Shown one piece after another: positions 8,514 to 13,572 of a DNA stretch of 13,572 nt. Position numbers and translations under genes: made by a program. How positions within the stretch are numbered: the first letter of the stretch is position 1; each line of letters begins with the position of its first letter. The notes beneath the pieces were generated by a model. The model did not search any database. It was not told where the DNA came from and saw nothing but the letters and a program-made list of their open reading frames with translations. The stretch is from Methylococcaceae bacterium (GTDB lineage: Bacteria > Pseudomonadota > Gammaproteobacteria > Methylococcales > Methylomonadaceae). The stretch covers positions 1 through 13,572 of the forward strand of contig WTBX01000403.1 in NCBI GenBank assembly GCA_013138855.1, written 5' to 3'.

Positions 8514-10355
8514 TTAATCTTTAGACACTAATTCTAAATCAATCCAAAAAACACTGCCTTTATCAAACTCACTACTAACACTAATTTTCCCCCCCATTGC
8601 GTCAACAAGTTGTTTGGTAATGGCAAGCCCTATTCCTGTTCCTTCTACATGCTTGCTTTTTTCCGCTCTTGAAAAAGGCTCAAAAATATTATCTAAATCC
8701 TCTTTGGCAATACCAATGCCCGTATCTATCACCGAAATACGGATATATTCATCGTTAAAGTTTTCACACTTTAGCGTTGCAGTACCTTCTTTACGATTAT
8801 ATTTAACCGCATTGGATAATAAATTTAGCAAGACCTGTTTGATTCGCGTAAGGTCAACACGCACATGATAGTTTTCATAAGGAAAGGTAACCTCATAATT
8901 AAAATCTACTTGGTATTTTTTCGCTAAAATCCGAACCATATTCTGACAATGCGGTAAAAAATCAGCAGGAGAAACTACTTCTAATTCCAATGAGCTTTTT
9001 CCTGATTCAATGGCCGCTAAATCTAAAATTTCATTAACCAAGTCCAATAAATGCTCACCTGCATGGTGAATTTCACGCAGGGAATCAGCATGATCTGCCG
9101 ACAAAGGATTATCGTCATCGGTGCGTAATAATTGACTAAAACCTAAAATTGCATTTAATGGCGTTCTAAGCTCATGACTCATAGACGATAAAAAGTCAGA
9201 TTTAGCCTTATTAGCCTTTTCTGCCTGTTGTTTAGCTGTTTTTAAATACTTTTCTGCTAATTTTCTATCACTAATATCACGAATCACGCCCACTGACCCG
9301 ATAAAAATATTATTATCCTCAGAAAGTTGATACATGCCAATACTACTGACTTCCATATCAACATAATCATTTTCTAGGGCATCAACTATGCCACTAACGA
9401 CATTATCTGATTGATTTACCTTGAGTAAAATTTCCAAGCCAGTGGTTTTTCGCTCACCTGCTCGTCTTTCATCAAATAATTTAGGTTGTGGCTCTGTATA
9501 ATTTTGATTATCAACGATTGAAGCGAGTGCTGTTTTTCGGCTAACTTGGTCTACCTGATGCGGTGCGATAATTTCGCTAAAATGTTTGCCCACTAAATCT
9601 TTAGGCTCATAACCTAATTTCCGAATACTTTGATTAATAAAAACAATATAGCCTTCTTCATCTATGCGATAAATAATATCAGGAACGGTTTCAACCAAAG
9701 AGCGAAAACGTATTTCAGATTCTTCTAATTGTTTAGTTCGCTGTTCTAATTGATCGTTTAATAATCGCAATTTTGTCTGCACTTCCAGCAATTGCCGATT
9801 ACGGCTAATCATCGTTTCATAGGTTGATACTAAAAAGCATAATATTTGTCGACGATTAGAACGAATGGGGTGAACTTCATTATCTAAAACAACCGACAAT
9901 GGATTCTGACATTCTTCGTTGGGGTTAGTGAGCAAAAAATTAATGTTCGTCAGCAATTCTTCTTCGTTAAATGGTTTAATGACATACGAATCTGCTAGCG
10001 ACTCCAGTCCCATAATAATATCTTTGGTTTCTGCCAGATGAGAAAGCAAAATAACGGGAATGCGCTTTAAAACAAAATCATTTTTAATTTCCCATGCTAA
10101 TTCATAACCATTAATATCAGGCATTCTAATATCAGTAATAATTAAGTCTGGGGTGTGCCGTCTTGCAAACTCCAGTCCTGAACGCCCATCTTCTGCACAA
10201 ACTACCTCAAAACCCGCATCTTCCAAAGTCGATTTTAGGAGTAAGCCTTGAGTTTTACTATCTTCAACAATTAGGATTTTAGTCATGTAGTCATGAAAAA
10301 TAAGGTTTAAAGAAAAAAGATTGTTTTGGAAATACACACAAACGGCTAGAATCAT
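8514..10355 (-). CDS. REC-PAS-HisKA-HATPase sensor kinase (first gene of the chemosensory operon)
   Basis: Numbered from the ATG at 10355 (613 residues), the domains are: a receiver (24-150) with E31/D32, acceptor D75 in IITDIRMP and K/P in VIKPF; a coiled coil (about 205-235); a PAS domain with RFRSLVETVPDIIYRID and an insert carrying FDERRAGERKTTG; a HisKA domain with H394 in SSMSHELRTP; and an HATPase with N box LLNLLSNAVKYN, DTGIGI and GTGIGLAI. There are no membrane segments. Start choice is open: 10355 has an AGGCAGG-like site 8 nt upstream, whereas the methionine at 10286 (MTKILIVEDS) fits normal receiver length but has no obvious site. An N-terminal receiver lets another kinase control this one; CheA is the obvious candidate. 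The partner of its own transmitter is not in the window. Confidence 0.92.
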   Translation of the reverse strand: MILAVCVYFQNNLFSLNLIFHDYMTKILIVEDSKTQGLLLKSTLEDAGFEVVCAEDGRSGLEFARRHTPDLIITDIRMPDINGYELAWEIKNDFVLKRIPVILLSHLAETKDIIMGLESLADSYVIKPFNEEELLTNINFLLTNPNEECQNPLSVVLDNEVHPIRSNRRQILCFLVSTYETMISRNRQLLEVQTKLRLLNDQLEQRTKQLEESEIRFRSLVETVPDIIYRIDEEGYIVFINQSIRKLGYEPKDLVGKHFSEIIAPHQVDQVSRKTALASIVDNQNYTEPQPKLFDERRAGERKTTGLEILLKVNQSDNVVSGIVDALENDYVDMEVSSIGMYQLSEDNNIFIGSVGVIRDISDRKLAEKYLKTAKQQAEKANKAKSDFLSSMSHELRTPLNAILGFSQLLRTDDDNPLSADHADSLREIHHAGEHLLDLVNEILDLAAIESGKSSLELEVVSPADFLPHCQNMVRILAKKYQVDFNYEVTFPYENYHVRVDLTRIKQVLLNLLSNAVKYNRKEGTATLKCENFNDEYIRISVIDTGIGIAKEDLDNIFEPFSRAEKSKHVEGTGIGLAITKQLVDAMGGKISVSSEFDKGSVFWIDLELVSKD

Positions 10356-10502
10356 ACCGCGAACCTGCCTTATAAACCATAAATTAATTATGTTTTTACA
10401 GTATTATTTTTTTCTTCTTACCTTTTTATCCACAAAAAACACAACAACACCCCTGAAATTAAATCTTTTCATGCTTTTCGTGAACATTTAGACTATCAAC
10501 TT

Positions 10503-10513
10503 AAAGGTGTCTA
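10503..10513 (+). repeat. Solo copy of the 10581-10754 element end
   Basis: AAAGGTGTCTA matches the outer 11 bases of the terminal inverted repeats of the neighbouring element exactly (left end, opposite strand) or with one change (right end, AAAGATGTCTA). It also forms an inverted pair with 10581-10591, giving a second possible element of about 89 bp. It may be a relic of a nested or deleted copy. Confidence 0.5.
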
Positions 10514-10536
10514 AATTTTCAATGTTTACGCGCAAT

Positions 10537-10551
10537 AAACCTGACAGGTTT
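10537..10551. repeat. 15-nt palindrome AAACCTGACAGGTTT
   Basis: Two perfect 7-nt arms (AAACCTG and CAGGTTT) flank a single A. It lies between the solo end at 10503 and the left end of the 174-bp element. It could be a small dispersed palindrome or a repressor half-site pair. There is no U-tract and no upstream gene pointing into it, so it is not a terminator. Confidence 0.5.
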
Positions 10552-10580
10552 GATGTCTCACTTTTATGAGCTATAAAAAA

Positions 10581-10754
10581 TAGACACCTTTCCTAAATAA
10601 TATAGCTAACTCAGGGATACTATCCTTTAATTAATCGTGTTGTTTCAGACCTCCGAGGTTTTAAAAACCTCGGAGGTCTAATACTTTTCTTTGAATTGTT
10701 CAGTGAGTCTTTAAAAGCCTTATTCTTTAGGGAATTAATTAGGAAAGATGTCTA
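10581..10754. mobile_element. MITE-like element, 174 bp, with 21-bp terminal inverted repeats
   Basis: The left end (10581-10601) begins TAGACACCTTTCCTAA; the right end (10734-10754), read on the other strand, begins TAGACATCTTTCCTAA. The ends match at 19 of 21 positions, counted by hand. The interior has no open reading frame of note and holds a perfect 33-nt palindrome. If the outermost TA on each side is a target duplication, the element proper runs from GACA to TGTC, as expected for non-autonomous relatives of IS630/Tc1-type transposons. That family assignment is inference, since TA could equally be part of the repeat. No transposase is in the window. Confidence 0.6.
10647..10679. repeat. 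Perfect 33-nt palindrome inside the MITE-like element
   Basis: The arms AGACCTCCGAGGTTTT (10647-10662) and AAAACCTCGGAGGTCT (10664-10679) are exactly complementary with one base between them. Transcribed from either strand this gives a very stable hairpin whose loop would open to a few A/U. It lies between divergent genes, so no transcript clearly needs terminating here. A REP-like or element-internal role is more likely than an operon terminator. Confidence 0.75.
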
Positions 10755-10824
10755 ATGTAAATTACCTTGATAGAGTCATGAACAATAGCCTTTTAATCAT
10801 CAGATATTTCATAAAATGTAAGCT

Positions 10825-10843
10825 ATGCGACATTTTGTCACAT
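10825..10843. promoter_or_regulatory. Operator-like near-palindrome ATGCGACATTTTGTCACAT
   Basis: The half-sites ATGCGACA and TGTCACAT are complementary at 7 of 8 positions around a TTT spacer. The site lies about 190 bp upstream of the membrane-protein start at 11036 and overlaps a TTGTCA (10835-10840) that could be a -35 box, though the matching -10 is poor (TACTAG at 10858). It resembles a CRP-type site (TGTGA-N6-TCACA) but has seven central bases instead of six, so I do not assign a regulator. Confidence 0.4.
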
Positions 10844-11035
10844 TTATAAAATCCTCTTACTAGGCTAGTATGCTCCTCCATGATTCACACACACTTTTCT
10901 ATCCCCGACATTCAGCAACGTTGCATTAATTCTTTATGCAGCACGCTTTTTGCGTCTTCTTTGTTACATTCTGCTTGTAAGCTACACCCTTTTGAAACAT
11001 TCATTCACTTTACCTCCTTTAAAGAGTAATTAGAT

Positions 11036-11380
11036 ATGACAACGAGCATCACTGACACCCCCCTCACAAACTATCCTAAAACAAAAATCTGGTTATCTGT
11101 CTGGCTATCATTTATGCTCATACTCGTCGCCAGTCTCCACACCATTGAACTTAACTCTAGTGAATATGTACGCAGAAATGAACTAGTTTTAATTGAATTT
11201 ACATTACTGATGATTGTTTTATTAATAGGTATCAGTAATTTAATTTCTAGTTTTTTTTATCTTGCCGTTCACAATAAAGAGCATTTACGCCCTTCCCTCA
11301 CTAGTTTTTTTATTGCGGTCATGTCATTAACGATTGCGATATTCATAGACCCTCAAACCCTGCTTTCTACCCCGACCTAA
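11036..11380 (+). CDS. Small hypothetical membrane protein with three predicted helices
   Basis: I do not recognise this 114-residue protein. It has three clear hydrophobic stretches at about residues 18-36, 50-75 and 87-104, separated by short polar loops. The first loop contains NSSEYVRRNE and the second HNKEHLRPS. The N-terminus (MTTSITDTPLTNYPKTK) is polar and not a cleavable signal peptide. AAAGAG lies 9 nt before the ATG. The gene stands alone: a long regulatory region precedes it, and a hairpin and 312 bp separate it from the next genes. Its codon use looks like that of its neighbours. Length, hydrophobic pattern and a reasonable ribosome binding site support a real gene, but no function can be given. 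Confidence 0.7.
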   Translation: MTTSITDTPLTNYPKTKIWLSVWLSFMLILVASLHTIELNSSEYVRRNELVLIEFTLLMIVLLIGISNLISSFFYLAVHNKEHLRPSLTSFFIAVMSLTIAIFIDPQTLLSTPT

Positions 11381-11410
11381 TAATTTACACAACTGATGTT
11401 ACGCAGAGGA

Positions 11411-11432
11411 GTGAAAAAACAAGTTTTTTCAC
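11411..11432 (+). terminator. Terminator-like hairpin after the membrane protein gene
   Basis: GTGAAAAAAC and GTTTTTTCAC are perfect 10-nt complements around AA, starting 30 bp after the stop at 11380. The run of six Ts sits in the 3' arm, not after the stem, and the stem is AT-rich, so termination would be modest. Its position at the end of the single-gene unit is the main support. Confidence 0.4.
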
Positions 11433-11602
11433 TGACGTTCCAAATCAAAACATTAACTTAGCCGAAATGCGGTTTTTTGCCTAATTTTGGAATACTTTTA
11501 CAGGCTCTTTAGCTATTGGTGTGAAGAGGCAAAACTAAAGCTTTTTTGAAACTGCCTGTTTTAGCCGTCGTAAATTCAAGTCATAAATGCAATTACTCCG
11601 CT

Positions 11603-11622
11603 TTCTCTTTAAAAAAAGAGAA
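11603..11622. repeat. Short inverted repeat TTCTCTTT/AAAGAGAA
   Basis: Perfect 8-nt arms flank AAAA, about 70 bp before the start of the hydrolase gene. It lies in the expected promoter or leader region. It could be a weak hairpin or a binding site; its low GC content makes chance occurrence quite possible. Confidence 0.3.
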
Positions 11623-11692
11623 TGCGAACGCTTACATTGGAAAACATCAAATATCTAATCTCCGCTATTTGAAATTTTTGTAAGAGGCAAGC

Positions 11693-12445
11693 ATGAATAA
11701 CTCTAAATTACGCATACTCACCTATAACATTCACAAAGGCTTTAATGTCGGCAATCGACGTTTTGTTTTGCATCATATTCGAGAGGCTTTAATAGAAATA
11801 AATGCGGACTTGCTATGTTTACAAGAAATTCAGGGTATCCATAAAAAACATCAGAAAAACCTAGCAGAATGGCCGAAAGATTCACAAGCGGAATTTTTAG
11901 CCGATGGCGGCTGGGCATACTATGCTTATGGGAAAAATGCCGTCTATCGCAATGGTCATCACGGTAACGCCATTTTAAGCAAACACCCCTTAGCGTCATG
12001 GGAAAATATCAATGTTTCGCCCTATAGCTGGGCAAGCCGCAGTTTATTACATGGCATCATTCACTTAGGCGAAAAGCAAACGGCGGTTCATGTTGTTTGT
12101 GTTCATTTTGGACTATCCGAGTCAGAACGAAAATTACAGACACAAACTTTATGCAAACGCATAGAGAGCCATATTCCACACGATGCACCTTTAATTATTG
12201 CGGGTGATTTCAATGACTGGCGCGGCATTATCTCTCGCTACTTTCATGAACACTTACAACTACAGGAAGTGTTTCAAAGTACACAAGGACATCATGCGCG
12301 AACCTTCCCTGCGTGGTTGCCAGTATTGCCTATGGATAGAATTTATTATCGCGGTTTAAACCTTATAAATTGTGAACAGCTTAAACATTTACGCTGGCGT
12401 TCATTGTCTGACCATGCCCCACTCACAGCAAGTTTTCAGCTATGA
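11693..12445 (+). CDS. Endonuclease/exonuclease/phosphatase (EEP) family hydrolase, YbhP-like
   Basis: This 250-residue protein contains the whole set of EEP (DNase I-fold) metal-dependent hydrolase motifs: YNIHKG with N12, LQE with E45, GNAILSK, HFGL, GDFNDW with D172 and N174, MDRIYYRG with D215, and SDHAP with D240/H241. The family cleaves phosphodiester or phosphomonoester bonds in nucleic acids, lipids or inositol phosphates. There is no signal peptide or membrane segment, so it should be cytoplasmic. AGAGG lies just upstream of the ATG. Its last four bases (ATGA) overlap the start of a CDP-alcohol phosphatidyltransferase. E. coli ybhP similarly sits beside a cardiolipin synthase (ybhO/clsB), so a phospholipid-linked role is more likely than DNA repair, but the substrate is not established. 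Confidence 0.9.
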   Translation: MNNSKLRILTYNIHKGFNVGNRRFVLHHIREALIEINADLLCLQEIQGIHKKHQKNLAEWPKDSQAEFLADGGWAYYAYGKNAVYRNGHHGNAILSKHPLASWENINVSPYSWASRSLLHGIIHLGEKQTAVHVVCVHFGLSESERKLQTQTLCKRIESHIPHDAPLIIAGDFNDWRGIISRYFHEHLQLQEVFQSTQGHHARTFPAWLPVLPMDRIYYRGLNLINCEQLKHLRWRSLSDHAPLTASFQL

Positions 12446-13035
12446 AAACACCTGCTTATCAAGCCTTATTAACAGCACCGAATCTATTATCCTGCTTTAG
12501 ATTCGCCGCCTCGCCAGTATTGTTATGGTTTGCATGGCATGGAAACAATCACTCCTTTTTAATTTTATTAGCTTTCGCCTTTTTATCCGATGCTTTAGAT
12601 GGTTTTGTTGCTCGTATGACAGAACAAATCACTGAGTTAGGAGCGACACTAGATAGCTGGGGCGATGTCATTACTTATTTAACTATCGCCCTAAGTGCAT
12701 GGTGGCTGTGGCCAGACGTTGTAAAACAAGAAATATTTTATGTATTCTTGATTATTAGCAGCTATTTATTGCCCGCTATTGTCGGCATCGCTAAATTTGG
12801 CTCATTTACCAGTTATCACACCTTAACCGTAAAATGTGCCGCAGTAGCCATGTCATTATCATTATATTTATTATTTTTAACAGGCTGGGTCTGGGCTTTT
12901 AGAATTAGTGCTTTTATTTGCCTATTAGCTGCGATAGAAGAAATAAGCATAACGCTTATTCTGAAAGAGAAACAATCAAATATCCGTTCTCTATGCGCGG
13001 TTTTACGCTCATCTAATTTACGAGATTCATCATGA
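12442..13035 (+). CDS. CDP-alcohol phosphatidyltransferase family membrane enzyme
   Basis: The 197-residue protein has the complete family signature D-x2-DG-x2-AR-x8-G-x3-D-x3-D: D50, D53-G54, A57-R58, G67, D71 and D75. These residues bind the metal ions and the CDP-linked donor. The opening TAPNLLSCFRF resembles the amphipathic start of PgsA-type enzymes, and several hydrophobic helices follow (about 24-48, 78-92, 97-115, 128-150). It should transfer a phosphatidyl group from CDP-diacylglycerol, or a related CDP-alcohol, to an acceptor in the inner membrane. The acceptor cannot be read from the sequence, and the usual PgsA or PssA is probably encoded elsewhere. It is joined to both neighbours by 4-bp ATGA overlaps, so the three proteins are probably translated together. 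Confidence 0.92.
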   Translation: MKTPAYQALLTAPNLLSCFRFAASPVLLWFAWHGNNHSFLILLAFAFLSDALDGFVARMTEQITELGATLDSWGDVITYLTIALSAWWLWPDVVKQEIFYVFLIISSYLLPAIVGIAKFGSFTSYHTLTVKCAAVAMSLSLYLLFLTGWVWAFRISAFICLLAAIEEISITLILKEKQSNIRSLCAVLRSSNLRDSS

Positions 13036-13256
13036 ACAGCACTATTCTTAGCCCCTGTGTTAGACAATGTTGCTTAAATGAAAATGATATTTGTTTAGGA
13101 TGTTTTCGTTCAATGGAAGAAATTTGTCAATGGACACAAGTTGATAATCAAACTCGCCAACAGATTATCCATAATGCAGAACAGCGTCGCATTGATTGCC
13201 AACAGCAAAAAAATCGACCTTTTAAAGCGGGAAAAACACAAATGAAAGATAGTTAG
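13032..13256 (+). CDS. DUF1289 family small cysteine-motif protein
   Basis: This is a 74-residue protein with the DUF1289 (PF06945) pattern near its start: SPCVRQC (C9, C13), then C21-L-G-C24 and FRSMEEICQW. Four conserved cysteines in a C-x3-C-x7-C-x2-C arrangement suggest a metal-binding knuckle, probably zinc or iron-sulfur, but the family has no firm function. The C-terminal third is polar and Gln/Lys-rich. Its ATG overlaps the TGA of the phosphatidyltransferase (ATGA), making it the third gene of this operon. The stop at 13254-13256 is followed almost at once by an imperfect palindrome. Confidence 0.9.
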   Translation: MNSTILSPCVRQCCLNENDICLGCFRSMEEICQWTQVDNQTRQQIIHNAEQRRIDCQQQKNRPFKAGKTQMKDS

Positions 13257-13257
13257 C

Positions 13258-13321
13258 TCTCGCATAATTCAGGGATAACACACCTGTTGAGGAATGTTAC
13301 CCATAACCTTCATTTGCGAGA
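13258..13321. repeat. Imperfect 64-bp palindrome directly after the DUF1289 gene
   Basis: The outer arms TCTCGCA (13258-13264) and TGCGAGA (13315-13321) are perfect complements. Nested inside, GGGATAACA (13272-13280) pairs with TGTTACCC (13295-13302) apart from one extra base. It starts two bases after the DUF1289 stop. It may terminate or stabilise the operon transcript, although only a loose AT-rich tail follows; alternatively it is a small inserted element with related ends. Confidence 0.5.
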
Positions 13322-13372
13322 AACCTTAATATTAATTTTCCTCAATCTCCTCAGGATTAAACCAACCATCTA

Positions 13373-13400
13373 AGATCAAAGGGGTCGGAGTAAATTGATT
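13373..13400. repeat. REP-like hairpin with GGGGTC core
   Basis: ATCAAAGGGGTCGGAGTAAA is followed by TTGAT, so ATCAA and TTGAT close a stem around a GGGGTCGGAGT core. A GGGGTC-type tetranucleotide next to a hairpin resembles REP sequences mobilised by RAYT (IS200-like Y1) transposases. This is recalled from the general pattern of such elements; no transposase gene is in the window. Confidence 0.4.
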
Positions 13401-13428
13401 TAACTTTTCAGTTCTGAATTAAGACAAG

Positions 13429-13532
13429 GTAAGTGTTCAGTCCCCCTCTTAAAAAAAGAGGGGTTAGGGGAGATTTTATTAAATAAATCCCCCTCATATC
13501 CCCCTTTTCCAAAGGGGGAGGTGAATACTTAC
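13429..13532. mobile_element. 104-bp MITE-like element with C-run/G-run hairpins
   Basis: The ends GTAAGTGTTCA (13429-13439) and TGAATACTTAC (13522-13532) are inverted repeats with one mismatch, and the similarity continues outward as CAAG on both sides with a one-base shift. Inside are three hairpins in a row: CCCCTCTT/AAGAGGGG (13443-13463), GGGGAGATTT paired imperfectly with AAATCCCCC (13467-13493), and CCCCCTTT/AAAGGGGG (13500-13518). There is no coding capacity. It should fold into a multi-armed structure on either strand. The ends suggest a non-autonomous transposable element; its parent is unknown. Confidence 0.6.
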
Positions 13533-13572
13533 ACTTGAGTATCTGGAGAGTTGGCTTCTAGTCAACTTTAGC

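Larger units (their letters stand above)
10356..11035. other. 680-bp divergent intergenic region, gene-free but repeat-rich
   Basis: This stretch separates the minus-strand chemosensory operon from the plus-strand genes, so promoters for both must lie here. I see no convincing coding sequence, tRNA or other RNA gene. It carries a 15-nt palindrome, a 174-bp element with terminal inverted repeats that contains a perfect 33-nt palindrome, an extra copy of the element end near 10503, and an operator-like palindrome at 10825-10843. The segment 10356-10500 next to the kinase is plain AT-rich DNA in which I could not fix a -10/-35 pair. Confidence 0.8.
11381..11692. other. 312-bp intergenic region before the hydrolase operon
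   Basis: No gene is evident. It contains two inverted repeats (11411-11432 and 11603-11622) and must hold the promoter of the operon starting at 11693. I could not pick a convincing -10/-35 pair; TTACAT at 11632 followed after 17 nt by CTAATC is the best I see and it is weak. Confidence 0.6.
13257..13572. other. 316-bp gene-free tail made mostly of palindromic repeats
   Basis: No coding sequence is visible on either strand. The stretch holds three separate palindromic units (13258-13321, 13373-13400 and 13429-13532) with short AT-rich joins, and a minor AGTTG/CAACT inverted pair near 13549-13567. The pattern is that of an intergenic space that has collected several small mobile or REP-like elements. 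Confidence 0.75.

Noticed and set aside
10825..10843. CRP binding site
   Set aside because: The half-sites are similar, but the spacer is seven bases instead of the required six and one half-site has C in place of T.
10835..10863. Sigma-70 promoter TTGTCA-N17-TACTAG upstream of the small membrane protein
   Set aside because: The -35 is good but the -10 matches TATAAT at only three positions, so I noted it with the operator-like site and did not list it as a promoter.
10870..10929. 19-codon frame starting at 10870 (MLLHDSHTLFYPRHSATLH)
   Set aside because: It is very short, has no ribosome binding site and overlaps another equally weak frame; nothing supports translation.
11742..11999. Minus-strand 85-codon frame inside the EEP hydrolase gene
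   Set aside because: It overlaps conserved catalytic motifs of the hydrolase on the opposite strand and shows no family features.
12816..13067. Minus-strand 83-codon frame across the phosphatidyltransferase/DUF1289 junction
   Set aside because: It is antisense to two coupled genes with clear families; no domain or start signal is seen.
13441..13518. CRISPR array, because of repeated C-run/G-run units
   Set aside because: The units are palindromes of different length in alternating orientation, without regular spacers or identical direct repeats.

Overview
The window is AT-rich DNA, most likely from a gammaproteobacterium. The reasons are the DUF1289 protein, the EEP-hydrolase/CDP-alcohol phosphotransferase pair, a Wsp-like chemosensory operon, and several kinds of palindromic repeat between genes. 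I cannot name the genus. The repeats remind me of those in gammaproteobacterial methanotrophs and sulfur oxidisers, but that is recollection, not evidence.

Left and centre (1-10355, all minus strand) form one long co-oriented block. In transcription order it holds a REC-PAS-HisKA-HATPase kinase, a CheW, a CheR methyltransferase with C-terminal TPRs, a second CheW, a soluble globin-coupled chemoreceptor, a CheA with a C-terminal receiver, and CheB. A TauE/SafE-type membrane protein and the start of a sigma-54 activator (cut by the window edge) follow. The gaps in the chemosensory part are 4-20 bp, with two CDS overlaps, so it reads as one operon. The core order CheW-CheR(TPR)-CheW, then CheA-REC and CheB, matches the Pseudomonas Wsp surface-sensing system. 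Three things differ: the receptor is cytoplasmic with a globin sensor instead of membrane-bound, it sits before CheA instead of first, and there is no WspR-type diguanylate cyclase. The expected flow is a gas ligand (O2, NO or CO) binding haem, then the receptor, CheA-REC kinase activity adapted by CheR and CheB, then an unknown output. The best local candidate for that output is the receiver of the first-gene kinase.

The 680-bp divergent region (10356-11035) has no convincing gene but is full of structure: a 174-bp element with 21-bp terminal inverted repeats, a perfect 33-nt palindrome inside it, an extra solo end, a 15-nt palindrome, and a 19-nt operator-like palindrome near the next gene.

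Right side (11036-13256, plus strand): an unrecognised small three-helix membrane protein, then a three-gene operon joined by two ATGA overlaps: an endonuclease/exonuclease/phosphatase-family hydrolase, a CDP-alcohol phosphatidyltransferase, and a DUF1289 cysteine-motif protein. The tail (13257-13572) is gene-free and carries an imperfect palindrome, a REP-like GGGGTC hairpin, and a compact 104-bp MITE-like element made of C-run/G-run hairpins.
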